Source: Sphingomonas sanxanigenens DSM 19645 = NX02
GTDB taxonomy: Bacteria > Pseudomonadota > Alphaproteobacteria > Sphingomonadales > Sphingomonadaceae
NCBI RefSeq assembly: GCF_000512205.2
Contig: NZ_CP006644.1
Span: 6,112,001-6,176,000 of the forward strand
Direction: 5' to 3'
DNA length: 64,000 nucleotides
Of the stretch, positions 40,185-48,816 are shown piece after piece (position 1 is the stretch's first letter; the number at the start of each line of letters is the position of its first letter). Both the position numbers and the translations under genes were made by a program. The notes beneath the pieces are model-generated. The model made no database searches and was not told the DNA's origin. It saw only the letters and a list, made by a program, of their open reading frames with translations.

Positions 40185-41756
40185 TCAGTCCGGGTTGATG
40201 CGGTGCGTCGTCACCGTCGTCTCATAATCCGCGACGATGCCCGGGCCGTTCACCCCGGTATCGTCGGCGGTCGCGGGCGGGTAGGTGTCGCGCAACGCCT
40301 GCGTCATCGCCTGGTCGATCGCCTCGCCCAGCCGGTTCAGGTCGCCCAGCGCCGCATCGACATCATCCTCGGCGCCCGCCCGCGCATTTTCCGGATAGAG
40401 TTCCCATAGCGTATCGACCAGCGTACCGCCGAAGGCCTCGCCCAGCGGACCGGTCTTGCTCAGCACCTGATCGGTCAGCAGGTCGGTGACGGTGCGGATC
40501 GTCTCCACCTTCTCCTCGGCGCTGGCGTGGCTGCTCTTCTCATAATCGGCCGCCGCGCCCTGCAGCGATCCGATCAAGGTGCCGAACTGCATCGCCGCCT
40601 CGGTGCGCTGCGCCTCGTTGGGGGCGCCTGCGCCATCCGGCGCGCCGACGATGGTGCCGAGACGCGTCAGTTCGTCGGCGATCGCCGTCCGGGTCGCCGG
40701 ATTGTCGAAATCCTCGTTGAGCATCACGTTGCGCACGAAGCGCTCGGTCAGCGAGTGATAGACCGTCGGCGGCTGGGCATCCTCGCGGCTGTTGTCCCAG
40801 CCACCGGCATAGGTGGTTTCCTGGTTCAGCCGCTCGATATGGTCGGCATAATAATCGCCCAGGCTGTTGAGCCCGGCGGAGCGATCGAGCGCGGTGCTCT
40901 CACCGGCCATGTCGACCAGCTTGCCGAAGAGCTGGTCATATTCCGCCTGATTGGCGCTGTTGCTGGTGCCCGCCAGCGCCGATGCCACCGCATCGAATCC
41001 GCCGCGGCCCGGAGGTGCCACGCCATAGGCGTTCTGCGGCAGGCTATCGATCGTCTCCAGGACCTCCGGATGGGCGGCGATATAGCTGCTGACCTCGTTG
41101 GCGGCGCCGACGAAGCCTTGCTTCGCGGCCATGCCGGCGAGGTCGGCGGCGGCGATCAGCGAAAGCTGGCCCTGCGCGCCATTGGAGGAATCAAGGTCGA
41201 TCCCCGCACGCACCGCCTCGTCGTGCAGGTCATAGGCGAGGTTCTGCAGCAGCGCCCCGTCGGTCACGGTGCTGAGCAACTGGCGCACGCCGTCCGAGGC
41301 GGGGTTTTGCGCCGGATCGAGCAGTTCGCCAAGCTGGTCGCGCGAGACGCGGCCCGAATCGACGATCCGGCCCATCGATGCCGTCACCTGATCGCGCAGT
41401 TGGGGCGTGGCGGGCCCGGTATAGGCGACGCCGATCTGCTCCACCGCGTCGATCAGTTCCTGCCGCGCACGATCGTCGAGCGTGCCCATGTCGGTGCGGT
41501 AGCCGCCGTCGCTGCCGCTCGCGAGGTCGATCACGCGCGCGAGATACTCATCCTTCTGCGCCTGGGTGAGGCCGGGGTCCGCCATCGTCTGTTCGATGAC
41601 ATAGGCGGGGTCGCCATGATAATGCTGGGCGAAGAGCGCGGTCTCCTCGACCTTCGCCTCGACGGCGGGATCGGGCGCCGACGTCTGCGCCGGCGCCGTC
41701 TGCTGGACCTGGCTGACGCTGCTGCCGCCACCGCCGCCATCGATCTGATGCACCAT
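40185..41756 (-). CDS. Large unknown soluble protein, 523 aa
   Basis: An acidic, helical, soluble protein with a Gly/Ser-rich start (DGGGGGSSVSQVQQ), no signal peptide, no cysteine and no recognised domain. The body is Ala/Asp/Leu-rich with repeating helices. ATG 41756 follows AGGAAGG; the open frame reaches 41867. It could be secreted without a signal, or an effector-like protein, but nothing proves this. Confidence 0.6.
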   Translation of the reverse strand: MVHQIDGGGGGSSVSQVQQTAPAQTSAPDPAVEAKVEETALFAQHYHGDPAYVIEQTMADPGLTQAQKDEYLARVIDLASGSDGGYRTDMGTLDDRARQELIDAVEQIGVAYTGPATPQLRDQVTASMGRIVDSGRVSRDQLGELLDPAQNPASDGVRQLLSTVTDGALLQNLAYDLHDEAVRAGIDLDSSNGAQGQLSLIAAADLAGMAAKQGFVGAANEVSSYIAAHPEVLETIDSLPQNAYGVAPPGRGGFDAVASALAGTSNSANQAEYDQLFGKLVDMAGESTALDRSAGLNSLGDYYADHIERLNQETTYAGGWDNSREDAQPPTVYHSLTERFVRNVMLNEDFDNPATRTAIADELTRLGTIVGAPDGAGAPNEAQRTEAAMQFGTLIGSLQGAAADYEKSSHASAEEKVETIRTVTDLLTDQVLSKTGPLGEAFGGTLVDTLWELYPENARAGAEDDVDAALGDLNRLGEAIDQAMTQALRDTYPPATADDTGVNGPGIVADYETTVTTHRINPD

Positions 41757-41950
41757 CTGTCCGGCCTTCCTCATCTGCGCTTGGGGTGGCGCGAGTTTCG
41801 CATCGGCGAGCGGACGGGGACATAATCGATTCGCGTAGATCGACGGGCGGTCGCCGTTGCCACGCAACGTTCTGCCCCGCCGAACCGTCGGGAATCGGGG
41901 GAGCAGCCCCGGCCTTGCCGCTACCCGCCGCGCGGCCTATCGCGCCCCTG

Positions 41951-42607
41951 ATGCAGCCAGCCAGCCCCCTTCCATCCAGCGAGCCGCCGCACGATTGCCC
42001 GCGCTGCCCGCGGCTGGTCGCGTTGCGCGAGGCATGCCGTGCCGAGCATCCGGACTGGTGGAACGCGCCCGTGCCCGCCTTCGGCGATCCCGAGGGCTGG
42101 CTCGGCATCATCGGCCTTGCGCCCGGCAAGCATGGTGCCAACCGCACCGGTCGGCCCTTCACGGGCGATCATGCCGGGCACCTGATGTTCGATACGCTGG
42201 CAAAGTTCGGCCTCACCGCCGGCACCTATGATGCGCGCATCGACGATGGCTTCGCGCTCAGCGGCGCGATCATCATCAATTCGGTGAAATGCCTGCCGCC
42301 GGAGAACAGGCCGGTGCCCGCCGAGATCCACGCCTGCCGCCCCTTTCTCGATGAAGCGGTGACGCTGTTGCCCAACGCGCGCGTCTTCGTGGCGCTCGGC
42401 CAGATCGCGCACCAGAGCGCGGTGAAGGTGCTGGGCGGCCGCCTGCCCAAGGCGCGCTTCGCGCATCTGGCGGAGCATCGCATGCCCGACGGGCGGATGC
42501 TGATCGATAGCTATCATTGCTCGCGCTACAACCAGAACACCGGCCGGCTGACCCCGGAAATGTTCGAGGCGGTGTTCGCGCGCGCCGTCGCATTGCGTGA
42601 TGCCTGA
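41951..42607 (+). CDS. Uracil-DNA glycosylase, family 5-like Fe-S type
   Basis: A 218-residue glycosylase. The [4Fe-4S] ligands are probably Cys16, Cys19, Cys114 and Cys129 (CPRC, then KCLPPENRPVPAEIHAC). The substrate-site motif GLAPGKHGANRTGRPFTGD at about 55-73 follows, and a C-terminal YHCSRYNQNTGRL with the active-site His189 closes the fold. It removes uracil and similar bases from DNA. ATG 41951 is the start that does not overlap the neighbouring gene. Confidence 0.87.
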   Translation: MQPASPLPSSEPPHDCPRCPRLVALREACRAEHPDWWNAPVPAFGDPEGWLGIIGLAPGKHGANRTGRPFTGDHAGHLMFDTLAKFGLTAGTYDARIDDGFALSGAIIINSVKCLPPENRPVPAEIHACRPFLDEAVTLLPNARVFVALGQIAHQSAVKVLGGRLPKARFAHLAEHRMPDGRMLIDSYHCSRYNQNTGRLTPEMFEAVFARAVALRDA

Positions 42608-42737
42608 GCTGATCTGACGCAACGCCTGTCCGGATTCGGCACCTGGACGGTGCCCGCGCCGATCTCGCACCCAGCGATGTCCGGGGCGAACGGAACTGTG
42701 GGAGCCGGGGCGGAAATGCCCTAGCACTGTCCCCGCC

Positions 42738-43943
42738 GTGGATTCGTTGATCACCGCCGCCGCCCGCGCGCTTGCCGCCGGGGCGCCGCTCGACGCGCTC
42801 AACCGCGTCGCGCTGCGCGACGATGCACCCGCGCTGGCGCTGCGCGGCATTGCGATGGCGCAACTCGGCGATCTCGATCGCGCCCGAACGCTGTTGCGCG
42901 AGGCCAGCCGCGCCTTCGGCCCGAATGAGACGGTCGCGCGCGCGCGCTGCATCGTCGCGGAAGCCGAGATCGCTTTGGTCTCGCGCGATCTCCGCCGGCC
43001 GCCGGAGCAACTCGCCCGCGCGCGCGACCTGCTCGACCGCCATGGCGACGCCGCCAACGCCGCGCAGGCGCGACTGATCGACGCGCGACGGCTGTTGCTG
43101 ATCGGCCGGCTCGATGCCGCCGAACAGGCACTCGGCGCGATCGACGCCGCGGCGCTCCGCCCCGCCGCGCGCACCGTCCATGCGCTGGCCGCCGCCGGCA
43201 TCGCGCTCCGCCGCTTGCAGATCAACGCCGCGCGCGCCGCGCTGGCGGCTGCTGCTGCGGCTGCCGTGGAGGCGCGCATCCCGCCACTCGCCGCCGAGGT
43301 CGAGCAGGCGGCGGCGGCGCTGGCGCTGCCGGCGGCGCGGATCGTCGGGCCGGGGGGGGCGCGCGTGCTGCGGCTCGACGACGTCGCGGCGCTGCTCGCG
43401 TCCGACGCGCTGGTGATCGACGCCTGCCGCTATGCGATCCGCGCCGGCGGCCACCATGTCGCGCTCGCGGGCCGCCCGGTGCTGTTCGCGCTGGCCCGCG
43501 CGCTGGGCGAGGCATGGCCGGGCGAGGTGTCACGCGAGCTGCTGATCCAGCGCGGCTTCGGCGGGCGCGAGGCGGATGAGTCGCACCGCATGCGCCTGCG
43601 CGTCGAGATCGCGCGCTTGCGCGCGGTGCTGAAGCCGGTCGCGGGGATCGTCGCCACCCGCGCCGGCTTCGTCCTGAAGCCGCGGGCGGGCGGCGCCACC
43701 GTGCTGGCGCCGCCGGTCGACGAACCGCATGGCGCGGTGCTGGCGCTGCTGGCTGACGGTGAATCCTGGACCAGTTCGGGGCTCGCGCTGGCGCTCGGCA
43801 CCAGCCAGCGCAGCGTGCAGCGCGCGCTGGATGCGCTGGCCGCGCCGGGCCGGGTGGAACCCGTGGGGCGGGGCCGCGCACGGCGCTGGCTGATCCCGGT
43901 GCCGCCGGCCTTCGCGACGAGCCTGCTGCTGCCCGGCGTATAG
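42738..43943 (+). CDS. Transcriptional regulator with TPR-like N-terminus
   Basis: A 401-residue protein. The Ala-rich N-terminal 200 residues form repeated helices (TPR-like). The second half has a DNA-binding winged-helix region (ESHRMRLRVEIARLRAVLKP) and a final HTH (SSGLALALGTSQRSVQRALD). The layout suits a signal-sensing transcription factor. Start GTG 42738. It precedes a beta-propeller gene on the same strand, which may be its target. Confidence 0.68.
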   Translation: MDSLITAAARALAAGAPLDALNRVALRDDAPALALRGIAMAQLGDLDRARTLLREASRAFGPNETVARARCIVAEAEIALVSRDLRRPPEQLARARDLLDRHGDAANAAQARLIDARRLLLIGRLDAAEQALGAIDAAALRPAARTVHALAAAGIALRRLQINAARAALAAAAAAAVEARIPPLAAEVEQAAAALALPAARIVGPGGARVLRLDDVAALLASDALVIDACRYAIRAGGHHVALAGRPVLFALARALGEAWPGEVSRELLIQRGFGGREADESHRMRLRVEIARLRAVLKPVAGIVATRAGFVLKPRAGGATVLAPPVDEPHGAVLALLADGESWTSSGLALALGTSQRSVQRALDALAAPGRVEPVGRGRARRWLIPVPPAFATSLLLPGV

Positions 43944-44026
43944 CGACGCGCTCGCGCACGCATGCGGGCTTATCGCGACAGAGATGTCACTCATCCGGCA
44001 TCGCCGTTCGCGCTACGATGCGCCTC

Positions 44027-44653
44027 ATGAAACAGAGCAAGGCCGAAATCCTCCGCGAATATGGCCCCTTCGCGGATGTCGATGCCGTTCACGGGGTCAG
44101 CTTCGACGGCAGCCACATCTGGTTTGCCTCCGGCGACGCACTCAACGCGCTCGATCCCGAAACCGGCGAGATCGCGCGCTCCCTGCCGGTCGCGGCGCAT
44201 GCCGGGACCGCCTTCGACGGTACCCACCTGTTCCAGATCGCCGAGGATCGCATCGATCGGATCGATCCGGCCGAGGGCCGCGTCGTCGCCAGCATCCCGG
44301 CACCCGAAGGGGGCGCTGCGGGCCTGGCCTGGGCGGAGGGATCCTTGTGGGTCGGCCAGCATCGCGCGCGCCGCATCCTCGAAGTCGACCCCGAAACGGG
44401 CACCATCCTCCGGACGATCGATGCGCAGCGCATGGTGACGGGGGTGACGTGGTTCGACGACGACCTGTGGCATGCCACCTGGGAAGAGGATCAGAGCGAC
44501 ATCCGCCGCATCGATCGTGCGACGGGGGCGGTGCTGGAGCGCATCGAGATGCCCACGGGCACGACCATCAGCGGGCTGGAGGCGGATGGCGTGGAACGCT
44601 TCTTCTGCGGCGGCGGCCCGACGGGCACGGTGCGGGCGGTGCGGCGGCGCTAG
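44027..44653 (+). CDS. Beta-propeller protein, streptogramin-lyase-like
   Basis: A 208-residue protein with repeated propeller-blade motifs: HGVSFDGSHIWFASGDALNA, LAWAEGSLWVGQHRARRILE, and VTGVTWFDDDLWHATW. It is shorter than typical lyases and has no signal peptide. The enzymatic role is unknown. Start ATG 44027 (44018 is possible too). Confidence 0.65.
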   Translation: MKQSKAEILREYGPFADVDAVHGVSFDGSHIWFASGDALNALDPETGEIARSLPVAAHAGTAFDGTHLFQIAEDRIDRIDPAEGRVVASIPAPEGGAAGLAWAEGSLWVGQHRARRILEVDPETGTILRTIDAQRMVTGVTWFDDDLWHATWEEDQSDIRRIDRATGAVLERIEMPTGTTISGLEADGVERFFCGGGPTGTVRAVRRR

Positions 44654-44741
44654 CGCCGCCGCACGATCCGCGACCGCAACGGCATCCGCCTCCTCGACCC
44701 GGCGCTAGGCGGATCGCGGCGCCGGCGCTACCAGCGCTGTC

Positions 44742-45425
44742 ATGGATGATCTCTTCGCCGACCTGTCGATCCGCAACCGCAGCCTCACGCGAGAGGCGGT
44801 GCAGGCGCTGCGGGGCACGCAGACCCTGATCGGCTGTGATCTGGAGGAGGCGGATCTCTCGCGCCTCGACCTGTCGGGATGGACGTTCGAGCATTGCAAC
44901 CTGCGCCGCGCCGACCTGACCGGCGCAATATTGGCGCGAACGGCGTGGCGCTCCTGCCGGGGTGCGTTTGCCGGCTTCGTCGGTGCCGATCTGTCGGAGG
45001 CGGCGTTCACCGCCTGCGACCTCAACAATGCGGTGCTGAAGCGCGCCACCTTGGAGGGCGCGCGCTTCAGCGGCTGCAAGCTGACCGGCGCGGATCTTTC
45101 GGAGGTGAAGGCGATCGACCTCCATTTCGAGGAGGTGCTGCTGATCAGCGCAAAGCTGGCGGGGCGCTCGTTCCGCAAGGCCAGCCTGATGCGGGTCGAT
45201 TTCTCGCAGGCGGACCTGCGCAAATGCGATTTCCGGATGACGTCGTTCGAAGGGTGCAGCCTGCGCGAGGCGATCGTCGATGGCGCCCGCTTCGAAGGCG
45301 CCGACCTGCGCGGCGCCGATCTGGGCGGAGTGCGGCTGGGCGATGCCTCCCGTTTCCGGGGCGCGACGATCTCGCGCGAGCAGGCGGCGCAATTGCTGGG
45401 GGAGGTGGGGCTGAACGTGCGGTAG
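44742..45425 (+). CDS. Pentapeptide-repeat protein
   Basis: A 227-residue protein with right-handed pentapeptide helix repeats (A[D/N]L[S/R]x), for example EADLSRLDLSG, LRRADLTGAIL, GADLSEAAFTACDLNNAVL and GADLRGADLGG. The size is close to that of Qnr gyrase-protecting proteins, but this is not enough to claim resistance. The last 20 residues are non-repeat, with a helical cap. Confidence 0.87.
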   Translation: MDDLFADLSIRNRSLTREAVQALRGTQTLIGCDLEEADLSRLDLSGWTFEHCNLRRADLTGAILARTAWRSCRGAFAGFVGADLSEAAFTACDLNNAVLKRATLEGARFSGCKLTGADLSEVKAIDLHFEEVLLISAKLAGRSFRKASLMRVDFSQADLRKCDFRMTSFEGCSLREAIVDGARFEGADLRGADLGGVRLGDASRFRGATISREQAAQLLGEVGLNVR

Positions 45426-45455
45426 CAGCGGAACTGCCACCTCGTCGTCCGAGCC

Positions 45456-46166
45456 TCAGAACGGCACCTCCTTGCCTTCGAAGTCGAACAGCTTGCCGCT
45501 GTCCGCCACCTTCAGTTCCTCGATCACATCCAGCAATTGCAGCGCCGCGCGCTCGGCGTCGAACAGCCGCCCGGCCTGGACATTGCCCTGGAACGGGCGG
45601 GAGAGCGCGGTGTCGACCGTGCCGGGGTGCAACCCGACCACGATCGCGCGGTCGTTGCGGCGCCTTTCCTCGATCGCGAGGTTGCGCACGATCATGTTGA
45701 GCGCCGCCTTCGACGCGCGATAGCCGTGCCACCCGCCGAGCCGGTTGTCGCCGATCGATCCGACCCGTGCGGAGAGCGCGGCGAACACCGTTCGTCCGGC
45801 CCTGGGCATGATCGGCAGGAAATGCTTCGCCACCAGCGCGGGGCCGATCGCGTTGACCGCATAGACCCGCGCCAGCCAGTCCGGATCGAGATCGCGCAGC
45901 GCCTTTTCGGGGCCATGATCGCCATCATGGAGGATGCCGGTGGCGACGATCACCAGCGTCGGCACCGGGCCCTCGGCAACGGTCGCGGCGGCGGCCGCGA
46001 TGCTCGCCTCGTCGAGCAGGTCGAGATGCTGCGCGCCGCTGCGCGCGCGTGCGAAGCCATGCACGACATCGAACGCGCCTTCGTCGAGCAGGGCGGCTTC
46101 GAACGCGCCACCGATGCCGCCGGACGCGCCGATGATGACGGCGGAAGCCTTGGCCGTGCTTGTCAT
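45456..46166 (-). CDS. Short-chain dehydrogenase/reductase
   Basis: A 236-residue SDR. The glycine-rich NAD(P) motif GASGGIG lies at residues 13-19, the catalytic Ser in the AALSARVGSI strand, and Tyr-x3-Lys in GYRASKAAL. The lack of an Asp after the second strand suggests NADP preference, but this is only a hint. Substrate unknown. ATG 46166; the long open frame upstream is not used. Confidence 0.9.
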   Translation of the reverse strand: MTSTAKASAVIIGASGGIGGAFEAALLDEGAFDVVHGFARARSGAQHLDLLDEASIAAAAATVAEGPVPTLVIVATGILHDGDHGPEKALRDLDPDWLARVYAVNAIGPALVAKHFLPIMPRAGRTVFAALSARVGSIGDNRLGGWHGYRASKAALNMIVRNLAIEERRRNDRAIVVGLHPGTVDTALSRPFQGNVQAGRLFDAERAALQLLDVIEELKVADSGKLFDFEGKEVPF

Positions 46167-46247
46167 GGCACCGGCGCTAGCGCCGGGCGCGGACGGCGTC
46201 AAACCGTCGCGCCTGGCCCACCTCGCCGATGATTGACGGACACCCGA

Positions 46248-46643
46248 ATGTCGTCGAGATCGGGGTCGGGATCCGGCAGGGGCGAACAGGTGATCGAGTG
46301 GAATGGCGCGACCGTGCGCACCTGGCTGGAAAGCCGCATCGCCGCGGCGCGCGCGGATCAGGTGGTGGCGGAAAAAGGCGGCCGCGACCGGCAGGACGAT
46401 TGCGACAAGGCCTCGGCCGAGGAACTGGTCTGCGCGCACTTCCGGACCAGGGACAAGGATGCGCCCGACGACCAGAAGGCGTTCATCGAAGCGCTGCGCG
46501 GCCTGCTGGACCGGGACACCTATATCTGGCGCGGCGTCTATGACGATGACCGCTTCGACCGGCACGTGCGGTCATACACGCGCAAGCTGATCAGGATGGC
46601 GAGGACGAACGAGGGTTTCGAGAAGACGCTGCGCTATCAGTGA
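46248..46643 (+). CDS. Hypothetical protein, 131 aa
   Basis: A small charged soluble protein with two Cys and an Arg/Asp-rich C-terminus (YDDDRFDRHVRSYTRKLIR). It is divergent from the SDR gene, with 81 bp between starts. The start is ATG 46248, or TTG 46233. No domain recognised. Confidence 0.5.
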   Translation: MSSRSGSGSGRGEQVIEWNGATVRTWLESRIAAARADQVVAEKGGRDRQDDCDKASAEELVCAHFRTRDKDAPDDQKAFIEALRGLLDRDTYIWRGVYDDDRFDRHVRSYTRKLIRMARTNEGFEKTLRYQ

Positions 46644-46692
46644 CCATCGGATAGGAGATGGCGCCAGCCACAGAGCGAGAGGATGCCGATCC

Positions 46693-47337
46693 ATGACCGA
46701 GACCCTGACCATCTGGAGCTTCGACTGGGTGCCGCCCGGGCCGCGCGGGTTCGTGCGGGATCTGCGCCTGCGGTGGGCGGCTGAAGAAGCGGGGCTCGAT
46801 TACGCGGTCGGCACCGTGGCCTTCGAGGATCGGCAGGCCAGCCATTTCGAGCGGCAGCCGTTCGGGCAGGTGCCGTTCCTCACCGATGGCGACATCACCA
46901 TCTTCGAAAGCGGCGCGTGCCTGCTCCATCTGGCGCGCAAGAGCGACGTGCTGATGCCGCGCAGCGCGCGCGGCGAAGCCGAAACGCTGCAATGGGTGAT
47001 CGCCGCGCTCAATTCGATCGAGATGGTGAGCGTGCCCTGGTGGTTTCTCCAGCTTTCGGGTGACCGCGAAAACGGCATGGCCGGCTGGCTGGACAGCCGG
47101 CTGACGCACATCGAGGGCATATTGGCCGACCGCGCGTGGCTGGTGGACGACCGGTTCAGCGCGGCCGACCTGATGATGGCGGATGTCTTGCGGGTGCCCG
47201 ACGTTCGCGGCCGGGGTGACCGCCCGGCGACCGAAGCCTATCTCCAGCGCGTCCTCGCCCGGCCGGCCTTCACGAAGGCGCGCGCCGACCAGCTCGCGCA
47301 TTTCGCAGCGGCGGACACGCGCCGCGCAGCGGGTTGA
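46693..47337 (+). CDS. Glutathione S-transferase family protein
   Basis: A 214-residue GST. The thioredoxin-like N-domain includes a GQVPFLTDGD cis-Pro turn and an ESGACLLHLA helix; the C-domain carries FSAADLMMADVLRV, a typical N-capping box. The N-terminal active-site segment is SFDWVPPGPRGFV, so it is not a canonical Cys or Ser class. Substrate unknown. Confidence 0.85.
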   Translation: MTETLTIWSFDWVPPGPRGFVRDLRLRWAAEEAGLDYAVGTVAFEDRQASHFERQPFGQVPFLTDGDITIFESGACLLHLARKSDVLMPRSARGEAETLQWVIAALNSIEMVSVPWWFLQLSGDRENGMAGWLDSRLTHIEGILADRAWLVDDRFSAADLMMADVLRVPDVRGRGDRPATEAYLQRVLARPAFTKARADQLAHFAAADTRRAAG

Positions 47338-47344
47338 GGCGGTC

Positions 47345-47800
47345 TTAGCGGAAATCCTCGCGCAGCCGGGGATCGACGACCCTGCCGCCACGACCGCCAT
47401 AGCCGAAGCGGCTGCTCTCGAACGAGACCGTCGCCCCGGCATTCTCGCCCAGGGGGATGTCGGCCGTGCCATAGACGCCGCGCGTGCCATGCGAGCCGAC
47501 CATGAAGCCCATCTCGCCATGGATGCGCCGGTCGGGGCGCTCCGAGGCGGTCCGTTCCCCGCGCGCCGCGGCGGCGCTCGCTTCGGTGCTCGCGTTCAGG
47601 ATCGCCTCGCGCTGCGCGTCGGTCAGTTGCACCGTACCGGGGGCAGCGGTAGCGGATGGCGCGGGCTCGGCCGCCGTTACCGGCTCCGGCGATTGTGCCA
47701 ACGTGGCCGTCGACAAGCAGGCCGCCCCGGCAACACCCCAGGCAGCAAGGGCAAGCGCGATCGGGCGGGCGCGGCGGCGCATGGGCAACGGCATGGTCAT
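47345..47800 (-). CDS. Periplasmic protein of unknown function
   Basis: A 151-residue secreted protein. The signal peptide runs through AAWGVAGAACLSTATLA, followed by a Pro/Ala/Glu-rich stretch, then a conserved-looking C-terminal module (RRIHGEMGFMVGSHGTRGVY, AGATVSFESSRFGYGG). It is convergent with the GST gene. Function unknown. Confidence 0.65.
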   Translation of the reverse strand: MTMPLPMRRRARPIALALAAWGVAGAACLSTATLAQSPEPVTAAEPAPSATAAPGTVQLTDAQREAILNASTEASAAAARGERTASERPDRRIHGEMGFMVGSHGTRGVYGTADIPLGENAGATVSFESSRFGYGGRGGRVVDPRLREDFR

Positions 47801-48142
47801 ATCGCCTTATGGACCCAAACCGCCTGACCGCCAAATGAACGGACGGTGGGCCATCGATGTCATACGCGTCGTCATTGTCCAGGGTGCCCAATAACGCGCG
47901 CCCGGCGGAGGCTCAGCGCGGGTCGCCGCACCCGGCGGCATTGCGGGGATCGTCGCAGGCATGGACATAGTCGATGCCCAGCCCGGCTACGTGGTCGATA
48001 GGGACGCGCGGACTCGCCGAAATCCGCCGGCATTATCGCCTCTTTCGCTCCGAGCCCTCTTCGCTCTTCGACGTCTCCATGCGATCCTTCCGGGTGCACG
48101 AAAATCATTGTTTGCGTGATTTAACGGGTGTACGCAATTTAT
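47801..48142. other. Intergenic region with brnTA promoter area
   Basis: The left half is GC-rich with no credible gene; a reverse frame at 47913-48032 reads like a C-terminus but has no start. The right 50 bp turn AT-rich and hold a 6-bp inverted repeat, TTGCGT...ACGCAA (48112-48117/48132-48137), just before the BrnT ATG. BrnT-BrnA operons are self-repressed by the complex, so this repeat is the likely operator. Confidence 0.45.
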
Positions 48143-48418
48143 ATGGAGATCGAGTTCGATCCAGCGAAGGATGCGACGAACTTCGCCAAGCATGGTGTAT
48201 CGTTGCAGGCTGCGAACGTGTTCGATTGGGATACGGCGTTCGAGCGCGAGGATGATCGCTTCGATTACGGAGAGATCCGGATTGTCGCCCTGGGGCTGAT
48301 CGGTGATCACGTTCACGTGCTGGTCTTCACCGAAGGCTCTCACGACGATGCGATCCGCGCCATCAGCCTGCGCCCGGCCGAGAAGCACGAAGTGAGGTTC
48401 TATTATGGACAAGTTTGA
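48143..48418 (+). CDS. brnT: BrnT-family type II toxin
   Basis: A 91-residue BrnT ribonuclease toxin: MEIEFDPAKDATNFAKHGVS, a central RIVALGLIGDHVHVLVFTEG, and an IRAISLRPAEKHEVRFYYGQ end with conserved Arg. It overlaps the antitoxin start by 14 bp. ATG 48143. Confidence 0.92.
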   Translation: MEIEFDPAKDATNFAKHGVSLQAANVFDWDTAFEREDDRFDYGEIRIVALGLIGDHVHVLVFTEGSHDDAIRAISLRPAEKHEVRFYYGQV

Positions 48419-48635
48419 CCCCGAGATTCACGACGAGAATCTATCGATGGATGCCGCGTTCATGGCGGGGATGAAGCCGTCCCGGCGCGGCCGGCCAAAG
48501 CTGGATGCGCCGAAGGTGGAGGTGAAGATCCGTCTCGATGCGAAGACGGTCGAGCATCTGCGCAACAGCGGCCCCGGCTGGCAGACGCGCGTCAATGCCT
48601 TGCTGGGCAGGATGGTAGCGGCGGGGCAGATCTAA
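48405..48635 (+). CDS. brnA: BrnA-family antitoxin
   Basis: A 76-residue BrnA antitoxin with an acidic N-terminus and a ribbon-helix-helix C-terminus (RRGRPKLDAPKVEVKIRLDA, RVNALLGRMV). It binds BrnT and represses the operon. Confidence 0.9.
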   Translation: MDKFDPEIHDENLSMDAAFMAGMKPSRRGRPKLDAPKVEVKIRLDAKTVEHLRNSGPGWQTRVNALLGRMVAAGQI

Positions 48636-48816
48636 GGGCGGCGGATGCTCAGCCCAGGCGCTTTGATGTCAGCTAAGGGGCGCGCAGTCTTGCGGTGAAT
48701 GACGGAAACTGGCGTTAAATGGACGGAAGTCGCCTGCCTGATGTGCAGCGGGTCGATGCTGGTGGTGTCCAGTAGCGGTGGTGGCGCGTTCAACCTCTTC
48801 GCTTTAAACCTGAGCC

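Noticed and set aside
47872-48108. A 78-codon reverse ORF and a nearby C-terminus-like frame
   Set aside because: The first has no protein-like pattern. The second (47913-48032) reads plausibly but has a stop upstream and no start; at most a remnant.
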